Shown piece after piece: positions 13,485 to 27,018 of a stretch of DNA of 64,000 nt. The first letter of the stretch is position 1, and each line of letters starts with the position of its first letter. The DNA is from Vespula vulgaris. Its lineage: Eukaryota; Arthropoda; Insecta; Hymenoptera; Vespidae. A program made the translations under genes and the position numbers. The notes under the pieces are model-generated. The model was not told the DNA's origin. It made no database searches and saw only the letters and a list, made by a program, of their open reading frames with translations. Location: contig NC_066592.1 in assembly GCF_905475345.1 (NCBI RefSeq), positions 4,385,001-4,449,000 on the forward strand. Reading direction: 5' to 3'.

Positions 13485-13537
<53 letters not shown>

Positions 13538-13566
13538 TAAAGCACGAAGGTGTTCTTCGACCCTTC

Positions 13567-13602
<36 letters not shown>
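13484..13602. repeat. Paired (CT)n arrays
   Basis: Two CT arrays (about 13484-13535 and 13568-13602) separated by 32 bp of unique DNA. Confidence 0.95.
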
Positions 13603-13604
<2 letters not shown>

Positions 13605-16419
13605 TTGATCTTCTCCTCTTCCTCTTACCAAAGCTCGAAGCTCTCTTTTCTCCTGGAGCTTTTCCAAGGCGGTAGCCGAGCTTTGCCCCTCCCGTCTCAC
13701 CTCCCCCCTTCTAACGAATTCACCTACACGAGAGTAACGTAGACATTTAGAAGGCCGGTGTCCTATCCGCTCCAACCTTCTCCTCCTCTTTCTCTTCCAC
13801 CTCTACCTTTCTAGAAAAGCTGCCCTCGGAAAGAGAGTACGGGAGGGGGTGAGAAGCAGAGAAGTGTACGTGTGTATATGTGCGAGGTGGGGGCAGGGGA
13901 CAGGGGTGTAGGAAAGGAAGGACTAAGGCGAGGGTAACGTATGCCCGGAGCTAATTTGCTGGAGCTTACCTGGGGAAATTACGAGCATCCCGCGCAATGC
14001 ATTCGAATATCCTCGTCCGCGAACATCTCAAAGGCTTCTCTCTGTATTCTCCAATCCGGTCGCTGCATCGACGTTCGAGACGAACTCTCGAGGAAACCAA
14101 GAGGAGACCGCACGTACTACACTTCCCAGAATGATTTGCCTTCAAGAAAGGCTACTGTGTGTATATGTGTATATTTCAACTCGAAACAATGCAAACGATA
14201 TTTATAATGAACACGTAAACCAAATATGCGAGTATTATTACGTAATATACAGATAGACAAAATTAGAAGTAGTATTTAGGTGCAATTATAATGGATCGTT
14301 CATATAAACAAAGACGTGAAAATATATATGTTTTTGAATAATTACATATTATTGTAACGTAAAGAAAAAATAAGTAATAAATTGGATTCTTTTTACTTAG
14401 GCTACTTTTTCAAAAGTACGGCTATATCAGTATTACTTCAGAAAGATATGATACTAGAATTACAAATGCTAAATACTTTTATCTAAATATATCAAAGCAA
14501 TAAAATAGAAAGAGAGAGAGAGAGAGAGAGAGGCAGGGAGAGAAAGAGAGAAGGGGAGAATAATAAAAAGACACTTCGAAAGCACACTCCGATAATAATA
14601 ATGATGTCTTCTACGAAAGCACCGACGGAATCTGTCGAGCATGTGCTCCTCCTGGAACGTTACAGTACAAATTGAAAACCATTCGACAAATCTTACCGTC
14701 GTTCCCAGTGTTAATAAATTCAGCTTTACGACGCTTCGGGAGGGTTATGTGGGTGCGTGAGTGCGTGGCTGCTTGCGTAGAGGTTTGGGTGGGGGTGAAG
14801 GGGAGTGGGAGGGATGTGAGCGCTGTTTGCATAAAGCGTTTTAAAGAAAAAGCGGTAAAAAGTATCCTACGTTTTCCGAGATAGCAATATTTTTTACTAC
14901 CTACTCCACTTCTCTTCATCTCGAAACCGATCCTTTTATCGCTCGATCGAGCAGAAGCGCTCGAACGCGAGTATATGCTTGACTACATTCGCGCATGGAA
15001 TACGCGAGGTCTTTCCAAAAGGAGAGAATCCTTTTTTTTAATACATATAGTAACATGTATTTGAGTTAGCTATGGAAAAAAAATATGATACATTGAAATT
15101 GTCGTAGAAGGAAAAGAACCAATTCGAGTGTCAAACACTCGAAACAAAATGCTTTGACTTTACTGTTGATACGGAACGTTTGAACAAAAAAAAAAAGGAA
15201 AAGAAAAAATAAAAGTATATATCTATAATAAAAATTATTTTTATTCGAAAGGACGAAGAATGGACGATAGAAAAAAATATATATATATATCGAGTTGTCG
15301 ATATATTTTTAAATGGGATTATATATTTTTATACACGTTTTATATTATGTTATACGATATATATTATTGGAATACTTGATTTTTTATCTAATTTGGATAG
15401 ATTATAACAATGATCTTTTGCTAGTGATTTTGAATATTTGATAAAGATGAGATTTACAAAATAGTTTACTCACTACCTATTTATCTTTTTGTTGTAATAC
15501 GTTTCACAGTTGTTTCGAAATGATCGGAGACCATTTTTTTGTTTCATTTCTCGTATTCGACCGATCGATCAACCTTCTCCTTCGTGACAGCCCTTTGCCT
15601 TTGGGAATCGTCTCCATTAGGTTTCTATTTCGTCGTAGTTACCTACGTTTTATCTCGTACATAGTTTGTGGCTCGACGAACGATCGCGGAATTTGATACA
15701 GCTTCGTTCAATAAATTCGCATCCACAGTTTCTACGACAACTTCCCGTCGCTAGATTCTAACTCTAGGTAGAAGTTTCAGCCTGTGTAATCCCTTTGCCA
15801 CGGACTCAAAATCTCTTTGAGGATGGAAGCGTTCCGTGAAAGTAAAAGGGTTGATTAGTATCGTGAGAAGGAGAAAAAGGGACGACACGATTAGATCGTA
15901 GGTCTCATATGTCGATGAAAATTTGAGTGATTTCTTTTAACATTGCTTTAATAATTAATTATTTGTTTTGAAATTTATATATATGTATATTTATGATATT
16001 ATTAACATTATGAAATATACTCTAAATATGTGTGTATAGAATAAAGAAATAAATAAATGTTAAATATTACACGACGTATACACAGTGCATTAGAATATAA
16101 TGTATTACCATAATAATTATGCAACTCGACAAAGTAACAAATCTCCAAAGAAATAACCGTAACGGAAAAGTAAACGTACCCTTAGATTGCAAAAAGATCT
16201 TATATTCAAAGAAGATGGAGAATAAGAAGAATAAGAATAAAAAGCATCGTGAGCATACTCAAGAGTTCATTAACACGTAATGTCCATTTAATTTATGTAC
16301 CTACCTGGTTTAGATTTTTATCTCCTTTCTTAGATTTTTATCATCACTTTGCACCTCTCATCGATTTAACCGGCTCCATGTTTCTAAACTCGTATGTAAC
16401 AAAGTCGACCAAGCAACTC

Positions 16420-16440
16420 GATTTCAAAGGCAAATTCTAT

Positions 16441-16490
<50 letters not shown>

Positions 16491-16710
16491 GGAAAAAGGG
16501 AGAGACGAAGATAGATAGAGAAACGCTATAATATTTGGATTAGTAACTTTCTCTCAATTAGAAAGGACGAACCAAAGCATATCGTCCGCCCTACGGATTT
16601 CATTTCGCAAAGCATCCGCGATGAACACATACGGAACATCTCATGTCAAAGTTGTGAGGAAGCATAGGACCGATTTCAAAGGCAAGATGAGGTTTTGTAA
16701 TTTGGATTAG
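16420..16710. repeat. Imperfect direct duplication interrupted by GA/CT arrays
   Basis: GATTTCAAAGGCAA occurs at 16420-16433 and again at 16672-16685. Each copy is followed by ATTTGGATTAG (16533-16543 and 16700-16710) and then by a TTCTCTC tract. In the first copy the two blocks are separated by a (GA)n array (16443-16484); in the second a (CT)n array (16716-16755) follows. Confidence 0.6.
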
Positions 16711-16758
<48 letters not shown>

Positions 16759-17728
16759 TTGCTCGATCGGAGAAGCTGTTCGTTCTATATCATACACGAC
16801 ACATCCCTGATGAACCTTACCATCCATATAATTTCCTCTCATATGTGCTATGATCGGGGATGTGTGTACTTATAAGCAGGCCGTTCCCTATGTGGCAAAC
16901 GATGACAAGCTGCTTAAACGATCGTCATGAAGCGGATACTACCTGAAACTAGAATGGATTAAACGTTAAGCGATATTCAACGTGTTCATCAGAGTCTCTA
17001 TATATTACCGGAGAGTATTTAGTAATTCAGGGTGAAAGGGCTAATTCATGATCGATGACAAGAAACGAACCCTCAAACTAAATCTACTCTATCTCTGTTT
17101 CTCTCTTGTTTTATCTGTACGATCACTTTTATTATTATTACGAAATATAAAGAGGAAGATGGAAAATATCCCAATTCTAAAATCTTTTGTAGTATAGTTT
17201 GCACAATTTTTCTTTTTTATAGTTGTCTCTTCTTTTTTTTCTTATTAGTATCAATATCAAATTTGGAACGTCATAACAATAAAAGGATCACAAATTCTCG
17301 AGTTTCTCATAAATATTTTTATCGTAGGTATTATATACATATATATAAAACTACATACATATATAACATCTAGGTATCTATGTATACATATAGATATAAT
17401 TTCTTTTTCTTTATGATACTTATGTGATGATCAATAAGTATCTTTAAAACACCTATAACTCGTCGAATTATCGTGCTTTACTCGTTTCTCGTTAAATAAG
17501 TATCTTCGAGAGATACACCGCGACCTTCTCTCTTCGTGCACGTTGCACGCATAATATGAATTCGTTGAAGATAAGATGTCTGGAGGCTTCCACGGCGTGT
17601 TCTTGTACAACAACTTCTTGCTTCATCTCTCTGTTTCCTTCCTCCGTACCGTCCACTTGTAAGAGCAGCCACCCCTTTACTTCTTTAGAAAGAGAAAGAT
17701 AGAACGAGAGAGAGAGAGAAAGATAAAA

Positions 17729-17765
<37 letters not shown>

Positions 17766-17989
17766 GAGGAACACGTGGACGTAAGATGCAGTATGAACGA
17801 ACGTTTATGTACGAAGCCAGCCTCGGATACGTTATATATCAAGTGGAAAACTTTCGAGCATAGATAACCTACTTGGGGAGTTAGCCCGCGTACATGCAAA
17901 TTTCTGAATTATTATGCCGTGCCGGCTACATTATGCGAGCTCACCCCTTTTGCTGGCCGTCTATGCCAACCTCCCCCTCACTCACCACT

Positions 17990-18019
17990 TTCTTCTTCTT
18001 CTTCTTCTTCTTCTTCTTG
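17990..18019. repeat. (TTC)n microsatellite
   Basis: About ten TTC triplets. Confidence 0.95.
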
Positions 18020-18189
18020 AGTCTTCTTCGAACGAACGGAAGCTTTACCTTCTACAAACCACATTTCTCGTCGACTATTTCTTCTCATCTTTAACTTTGC
18101 CTTGATTTGTCATTTTAATGAATTCATTGATGATTTATAGGATCGATCAAAAGTTTAAAACTTTATAAGAATCGTTTATGAAAATTATG

Positions 18190-18193
<4 letters not shown>

Positions 18194-18253
<60 letters not shown>
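18194..18253. repeat. (TA)n microsatellite
   Basis: About 30 uninterrupted AT dinucleotides. Confidence 0.97.
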
Positions 18254-18256
<3 letters not shown>

Positions 18257-18629
18257 CATCAATAATTATTTTTATTTAGATACACACGTATTACATAGTA
18301 CCACTATGATAATGTACGTATACAAGAATCTAATCGCGACGTATATAGAAATTTTTAATTTCTAATAATAAACATTGTAACGAAGAACTAAAACTTCTTT
18401 TGAAGTTCAGGAGATATCCTATCTATCTCACGTATGAAAGAACAGAATGGAACAACGTGAAAGAAAATGCAACACTTTCTTCGAACTAATTGCGCTAATT
18501 GTACCCCGGGCAATATCAGGCGGCAATTAAGGCAGCGATGGCTAATTAAGTTGGAAGCGGAGACATCCGTCCGAGCACTAGCTCTCTTCCTTCCCACCCC
18601 TTTACCACCCTTTTCTCTCTCCCTCGCTC

Positions 18630-18632
<3 letters not shown>

Positions 18633-18675
<43 letters not shown>

Positions 18676-18692
18676 TATCTATCTATCTATCT
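18633..18692. repeat. Compound CT-CA-TCTA microsatellite
   Basis: CT repeats pass directly into CA and then into TCTA tetranucleotides. Confidence 0.93.
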
Positions 18693-20566
18693 CGTGCAGA
18701 GCTCTTTCTCGCTCGCTCGATTCGCGACAGGACACAAAGCTGCGGACTAACTGAATTTTCTTGAGCAGCCAGGCTGCGTCCATCAAAGATCCTGCTAGTA
18801 GAAGGCCTTCTAAGGGTTCCCCTGGAATGCCATAACCTGCTTGCATCCTTTCGCTACTCTCCCAATCAGGGCCGTCAACTCCGTTCGATGTCGTCTCGTG
18901 ACAATATTAAGTGATCGCTTATTCCAAAGAGTTACATCAAGAATCTTTCAAACGATTTGGATTGTCTTTTGGATTCGTTTATGATTAATTGGACACTTAA
19001 CCATTCTTTTTATATATTATAAAGATTTAACTTATGAATATTTCCGAAAGTAAAGGATTTTAAATCTTTAAACGAGTAAGTGCTTTAACATGATCACCAA
19101 AACCAATATACAAACATCATAAAATTGATAACAGCAAATATTCTAAATTTTTTGAATATTCTCTTTTATCTATTTCGAGTTGTTCTGAACGAAATGACGA
19201 TTAAGAACAGTAACATGGTATTTGATGGAAACGAAACGTTTTTCCATAAAATTTGACGCTTTAATCGAGTTATCGGTGACCTATAGCTTCGTTAATTTTG
19301 GACCGACTCCCTTTTCGAGCTTTCGATGAAACAAGAAAATTTCTAGCCGGACGAGCACCTTCGCGTCGATGAAATCGCTTGATAACGCGATTAGCTAGTA
19401 CGGTACCTAAAATTCTGTTACGTGGGCGGGAAAGACACGAAATGGGTATTTTTAAAAGCGCTACGTTCGTGAGAAAGAGAAGGAAAACGAAAAGAGTACG
19501 TGTGTACATACGTGCATGTGTACGTGTGTATGTGTGTATAAGAGAAAAAGAGAAGGACGACGAAAAGGTATATAGGGTCGGCCCTGAGTATCCACGAGCT
19601 ATAGCTGAACGCATCTAGTCTGTATACTGGGTGTACGCGATAAGTAATTCACTTAGAGCTCTATTGAGTTAACCCTTGCTTCTGCCGTGGCTCCATTTAG
19701 CCTCTGAAACCCCCTGTTCCGTTACTTCTGCCGTCCCGCGTCCTCTCTTCTCCAGCCCCTTCGCGTTCTTCCTTCTTCTCTCGCACCCTATCCAAAGTCT
19801 CGACTTCGTCATCGTATGCCATACATTGTTAAAATCTTCCTACGATTGTCAAAGTTCTTGTTCGTCTTCGATTTAACTTAGACCATTCGCTCGTATATGA
19901 AAAGTACTTAAAAGAAATGAAAATTTCTACCAAAAGGTAAATGAAAAAATCAAAATAACAGACAAAAATTACAGTCGTAACAAAGTTAACAGCGAGAATG
20001 ATAAAAATTTAAGAATTTGGATTATCCACTTAATTATTATAAAAACAAAATTTGTATTAAAAATAAGCATTAAAAAAGTCGGATATGTGAGATAAAAAAT
20101 CATCACAAGAAAATCAGAAGTGAAAAGTCGTGTTGATTTTTTCTTATTGCTGTCAGAACTTTTAGTTGAAGATTTCTAGACTTTCCTTTCGAATCCTTGA
20201 CAAGAAGGACATCGGTAATTGATATCCATTTAATTAAAGAGAAAGATGTTAGATAGTCTGGCCATATGAAAAAGTGTGTGAGAGAGAGAGAGACAGAGAA
20301 AGAGAGAGATAGGAAAGGAAATAGCAGCTCCAAAGAGAAAAGGATACTGCGAAGGGGCAAAAGGCCAGGTGGTCATTATATTGCGGATAGGTAAGTATCT
20401 ACCTCGTCGAAACGTCGGTGTAAGACCACTTAGGGCAAGGGTTCGTCTCTTTGGGAAAGCTTATGGCGGGCCCTCAAAGTGGCCATTACCAGCCAATGGT
20501 TGGCTCGTGGATGGTCATCAGAAATCGACGAGCATCAACAGCTTCCTCCTCTTTACCTCCCACTCG

Positions 20567-20598
<32 letters not shown>

Positions 20599-21410
20599 TC
20601 TCTCTTTCTCTCTCTCTCTCTCTTTAGATCTTCGTCCGAAGCTTTCATTTCCACCTTCTGCATCATTCTCACTCTCTCTCTCTCTCTCTTTCTCTCTCTA
20701 TTTCGCTACAGTTTCTCGGCGAACTTGTCCAATTAGGTGTATCAAGAGATATCGAATAATTTTCGCGGTTCGTAGCAGTTACTTTAGCAAAGTAACCGAC
20801 CATCTTCACGGTATCAATGATAGCTATTATGTTTTTTTCTCTCAAGAACGTAGATAAACTAAATCTATTTCGAAAAGGTTTTCATATATCTACTTATTAT
20901 ATGTATTGTACGTATCAATGTTTTGTATACATAGGGAATAAGAAAAAAGTAGGAGTTGGTTCTGCATGGTTGAGGAGGGACACGTTTAAAGAATTAAAGT
21001 ATCTAATGCGAAAGAAAGGTCCCCGAAGCCGCCGTTTGAAAGCGAAGCATTGTCTTCTTAAGCCTGGCATTCAGTGGCCTCTCTGTCTCTCTCTCTCTCT
21101 CTTCCTCTCTCTCTCTTTCTCTCTCTTCAGAGTATAAATTGCGAAAGGTAGGATAGAAAGACGGGGGTACGTTGGAGGGAGAAATAAGAAATTAAGAGAG
21201 AGTCTTAGGAGAGAATAAAGCTAAGAATTAAGGTAGCTGGGAGGGTATAGGGGGTGGAGTGCCGAGTGGGTGGGGGGTGGGGAAGGAGAACGAAAGAGAG
21301 AAGAGAAAACGGAATGAACTGAAACCACCGAGCGCGCTCGCTTTGGGGCTTAAGTCCTCCGAGGGATTCTTACTCGCGCGTCATTTAACAAAACAATTAG
21401 AAGTTAACCC

Positions 21411-21440
<30 letters not shown>
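21411..21440. repeat. (TTC)n microsatellite
   Basis: About ten TTC triplets, same unit as at 17990. Confidence 0.95.
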
Positions 21441-21441
<1 letters not shown>

Positions 21442-23032
21442 TACTTCTTCCTATTTTCGTTTCATCCGGTGCTTCTTTTCTTTTCGAATCGCTCGTCCTT
21501 AAATCGAGAACAGGTTTCTCGATTAGATGCTTTCGCTTATCGTACGAGGATTATCCGATTGATATGATAAAAATGGAATCCTTAGAAATATTTTCAATTT
21601 TTAAACATTTCATATACTTGTCTATTACGTATAGTTACGTATTAATTAAAATGAAAATGTGTTCGAGGAATATTTCCCGTGAAACTTGGAAAAGCAGAAA
21701 ACTCGATTATATACACGCTATGTATCGATCCTTATTACAGCCTGTGGTTGGATATACGTGCTATTTACGAGCGATCGATTCCCTTAACGACGAAGGAGGC
21801 AGACTAGGGGCTAAAGGAGAGGAAAAAGAAAAGCATAAAAATAAATGAAAGAGAAGAGCAGTATTTTTCTTTTTTTTCTTTTTCTTTCTTTCTATTTCTC
21901 ACAAAAAAAAAAAAGATAAAGTTCGTCGTCTCCGAGTTGCCTCCGTGAATTTCGTCTTTCACGGAGATAAATAAAAGTAAAGCGCAAAGTAAAGACATCC
22001 TCATTTGAGTGACTCTGCGAGGGGAAGCGAGATGAACGCATAGAGAAGAAAACCAAGAAGAAAGAGATAGAGGAGAGAACCTTTCCTTTCGTCCTATCGA
22101 TACAGAACGCGCCAAACACAGTCCTCCTCCCAACCCCATGACCACCCTCCTCTATAAACTCCAAACTCTCAGCGAGCTTTTCAGCCCTCTCGTACCCGCC
22201 ATCAAACGATATCGAAGACACAGAATAAATATGCGATCTTTTTCCATCGCAACCACCATTGCCAACGAGAAACGCTTATAATCCTCAAACGAAGACGAGA
22301 CGACGACAGAGCTGGGGTATCGGGGCTGGGAGTTGAGCGAAAAGATTTCTACCAATTATCGATGAGCGCGTCTTTTGATCTGCCGTGCGCATATGTTGAT
22401 TCTTAAAACTCTTATTTCTATTTGAAAAAATCTTCTCTATCGCCGTCGCCGCTATTCATATCTTCGATCTCAAGTCTTACCACAAGTCGTATCTATTTTA
22501 TTTCGAATAGGATCTCTCGCAAGTGATTCGACGTTTCTTTTGAATCGTCAGAAACAAATTGTGGAAACGCGATTTTTTCCCGTTTTACTTCTCTTTTATT
22601 TTATATATATATATCTGTTTCCTTTTACTTTTTATATATAGAGAAAGATAAAAGAATACTCGAATAGTCCATTGTTCCTAATAAGACGCCCTCTGTGTAT
22701 CTCTCTTATGATAGAAACGCTATACTCCTACCTCTCTATCCTTTAGACAAGTTTCAAGTATCTCCTTAATCGGACTACGATAGCAAATGGCCGCTGAAGT
22801 TTAATTATTTTAGAATGGTTCGCGAAGATCGAGAGAAAAGCCATTAGCGTTGACTGGGCTCAACGTAAAGAAAGTAAGAGAGTAAAAAAGCAAGAGAGAG
22901 AGAAAGAGAAAGACAGAGATTTTACTCAACGTAGGACGATTCATCAAGATCTGCTATTCATAAAAGACTTCTAATCCTTAGTCTCGCTGATATTTCGTTC
23001 ATCGACTCGCTGATAGGGAAGAGAAACAGGGA

Positions 23033-23072
<40 letters not shown>

Positions 23073-24494
23073 CTGAAAGTGGCCATTGTAATGTTAAGCA
23101 CTCGTCCTTCACTCTCCTCGTGGTCTTCTTAATGCAACCTCCGTTATCTTATTGAAACTCCTCTAACTTTTAAGAGAAACCTTACTTATTTTATATTTTC
23201 CTTCTGAAGCACGTTCGAAACAATACTGACGATCTTCAGTCTTCTTTCGTAACAGCATTGATATCGTTATCAGTTATATCGGGTAGGAACTATAATTCTT
23301 CTATAGCTATTGCGATTTCCTTCGTTACATCGTTGCTAGGCGTCGCGACATCAATAGCATTTTTCGCAACTATTAGAAACTGTTTCCAATCGAATATAAT
23401 TTTAGGTAATTCATAAATGGATACTGTAGAACTCTTAATACACATATGATAATCTCAAGTATAATTTTTCTTGATTCAAATCTTGATTCGATCTAATTCT
23501 TAGGATTGTTTGTTAATTATCAAAGATTTTTTTTCTTTTTTTTCAATACACTCGATACAAATTTGATTTGTAATGATTCAATCGGATGATCCATGGTGAT
23601 GTTTTTTTATTTTTTTTCAAGAGTCTCTATCAATTATCCTGATGGAAAGCTCAACGGCTCTCGAACGAATCGCTTTCGGACGAAGTGTGTTCCATATTCG
23701 AGCATGTTCGTATTGTAAAGGGTAGAGGTCAACGTTGAGAGCGAATGGAGAATAGATGGATGTTGATAGGAAGGGGAGATGGAAAGGAGGGGTAGAAAGC
23801 TCACGACGAAAATCGACGGTTTTTCGAGCTCGGCCAGCGTCCATCCGATCACTCGGTGTATAGATTAATTTCGTCCATGAGTGTTAGCCCAACACTCGAG
23901 ATTCAGCCGAAGTGAAGCATCCTCGACGTACTCTATTAACAGTTTAAAGCGTATTATAACCGCGAACGTGCGCGCACACTTACGTTTGACCGCAGTCGCG
24001 CAAACGATCGAATAAGCCGTCACCATGATATTTCATAGACAGGAACTTGCTCTGTCTAGATATCCCTTCGAAAGTTCTGTCGTTTTTAAAACGATTACGA
24101 AAACTCTAGTTTTTTCAAGTTCTAATCACGATTGAGCTTATAAGAATCTCGAATTATTCATTTAAAAGGAACTTGATATTAGTTAGTAGATGTAACTCGA
24201 TGCAATCTATTATTAAATGCAATATTGCATTTTTTCAATATTCTATTTTTAAATGTATTGACGTTAAAGTATAGTCACTGAAATATAACAGTATTCTCGA
24301 TTTTACAATTTTGATTGTTTCTAAATAATTAAACTAGTACAGGAAACTTCAAATTAATTGGAGGAATTACTAATACTTTTTTTATACATATCGCAACTTC
24401 CCGACCGTAAAAACAATGATTCTCTGTAAAACGACAAAACTTTTTACGAGTTCTGATAATACAAGTATCAAACTAACTAGAAGGCTTCTCTCGC

Positions 24495-24533
<39 letters not shown>

Positions 24534-25560
24534 GTACATGCAAAAAAAGAAAAAGAAGGGTTAAAGGGTAAAAGAAAAGAATCTAGGGAAGGAAGTAAAA
24601 GAGGAGTCCGGGTGAAACTCCTTCCCGGCGCCTCTTTTTCGGTGGAAATAAAACTGTTGTATCTACTAATAAAGGCGGAGTCTTACTTTTAAAAGCGCGC
24701 AGCGCCAGCTCGCTTCATCTCTTTCTCTCTCTCTCTCTTTCTGTTCTGCGTTAAAATAGGAGGGATTAGTTCCTATGGTAGCGTCGGAGCTTAAGCATTG
24801 ATGAGGTTTTTAAATGGGTTCTCCTTTGACGATGGTAAAAGAAAGAAAGAGAAATAAAGAGAGAGAAAGAAAGAAAGAAACAGAAAGGGAGAGACAGAGA
24901 GAGGGAGAGACAGAGAGAGAGAGAGAGAGAGAGACCGTAGAAAAAGGGGTGGGAGTGAAGAAGAGGGAAGACGGTGGTCGCGATAAGGGGTGGAACCTTC
25001 TTTTCTAAGAAGGAAGAGTAGAAAAGTAGAGAGAAGAAAGAGAAAGAGAAAAGAGTAGCGAGAAGAGAAGGAGTAGTACAAAGGAGGGTCGGGGGGAGGG
25101 AGTGGACGATATTTACCAAGAGATTAAAAAATCGAGGGAAAAATTAAGTGTTACGGGGGCACGCCCTCGTCCAGGACTTAATTCTACGTAATCCTCTGCT
25201 AAGATCGTCTCGAACCGAACTCCCCACCAACCACGTAGAATCTAGCAGCCCAGCCAAGCGAGTTTCCTTTCCGCCTTGATTTTCAACCTCCCCAGTTTTG
25301 GCCTTCTTCTATATCGTACGTTAATCGCCAAAGATTAGGACTTCTAAAAATGTTCAAAAAAAGTCTTCGATGTTCATTCGACTCGAATGAGAGTAGGATC
25401 GTTGCTTTTTCATTTTAATCCTTTTACATATAATAATATTTTTTTTCTAATGAATTTCTCTTTGTCATTGTTGAATAAGATAATACTTGAAAGATATTTC
25501 CTCCGTATCCAATTGATGTTAAAAATAATAACAAGAACAACGATAAAAACAAAAAAAAAA

Positions 25561-25574
25561 TATTAATAATAATA

Positions 25575-25609
<35 letters not shown>
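25561..25609. repeat. (AAT)n microsatellite
   Basis: AAT repeats with one AGT interruption. Confidence 0.95.
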
Positions 25610-26830
25610 GAAGCTCAATTACATGAGACCAACTCGCGATATGTTGGCGACACAAATATTTAGAGGGTGGCCCGGATGGTGACCATAGAACGATGTTATT
25701 AGTAAATTAACTGACATCAAAGAAAATGCGAGCGACGGTCACTTACTCCGCTAATGGAAAGCCCTGCATCCTCGATACGCGAGAGTGAGAGAGAGCGAGA
25801 AAGAGCGAGAGAGAAAGAGAGAGAGATAGAAAAATATATATATATACATATATATACGATATATGTGTATCCCTATAGTCGTTCACTATCCCCACTCCTT
25901 CGTACGTGGTCACTGTCAGCCATATTCAATCCACTTCGCGAAAAATCCAGCTGGAATTTTTTCCTGCGTCTTGCTTTTAAAGATTTTATACATACATATA
26001 TAAAAAAGAGTATATACTTGATATTACGTGTAAATAAATTTTTTAATCAATAATTTAAACGATGTCCATTTAACGATGAAAAATAAATTTTACAAAAAAA
26101 CAATATTACTTATAACTAACTAAAGAAAATATTAATAATTATGCATCTAATTCTTCCACTTATTTTCTTTTCTTTGTCTCTCAAATCTTCCCTTTTATTA
26201 AAATAAAGGGAACACTGATACCCTCTAAAGAAGAAAAAGAAAAAGGAAAAGAAAAAGAGGAAGAAGAAGGAAAAGAAAAAAGAAAAAAGAAAAATACCGA
26301 GGAAGAGAGAAAAAGATCTCTCTTTGGAAAAGCACCGGCGCACCGAAGTATCCGGGTGTTATTTATTATCATCTTTATCAGTCAACGAACGAGTGCGTCA
26401 TCGTAAAAATATTTCATCCTCAAGAGAAAGAGATGATGCATGCTCACGGTACGAGCTATATTCGTAGCTATCAACCTTAGGCATACTCCCCCTCTCCCAC
26501 CCTCCCTCTCTCTCTCTCTCTCTCTTTCAGTCTTACCTTCTTCTTTTTCTTCTTCGAACTCCGTTACTCAGAGTCTTAGGGGGTGATTTTTTTTCACCCC
26601 TCCTGTCTCTGACCTCGCCGGACTAAATTTCGCGCGTTAAGCCTACGGTGTAATCCCGCCCTTAATATTCAAAAACGTGATCGCCTTGCCAAGCGAGTCG
26701 AGCTTGAGCGTGATCGCAACATAGGAGTGGGGAGAGACCTCCTGATGGTGTGGAAGAAGAGTGGGGCTGGAAAACGAGGGGGGGAGGAGCGGTAGAGAGG
26801 AGGTGGAGGAGAGGTTGGGAAGCTTTTCAT

Positions 26831-26844
26831 ATGCTAATTAGCAT
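26831..26844. promoter_or_regulatory. Perfect 14-bp palindrome ATGCTAATTAGCAT (homeodomain/POU-type site)
   Basis: The motif is self-complementary, has a TAATTA homeodomain core and has ATGC half-octamers on both sides. It resembles dimeric POU/homeodomain sites. It sits in a GC-rich, microsatellite-free patch about 1.6 kb upstream of gene A's start codon. Function is inferred from the motif only. Confidence 0.35.
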
Positions 26845-26978
26845 TCGTCATTTTCTTATGGCACCGACTTAAGTGTGCTTAAGCTCGCTAACTCCTTCCC
26901 ATCCTACCGCCCACTCACCCTTTCCCCCTTTTCTCCCTCGTTCCTCTCTATCTCTCCTCTTTCTTCTTTCTTCATCTG

Positions 26979-27018
<40 letters not shown>

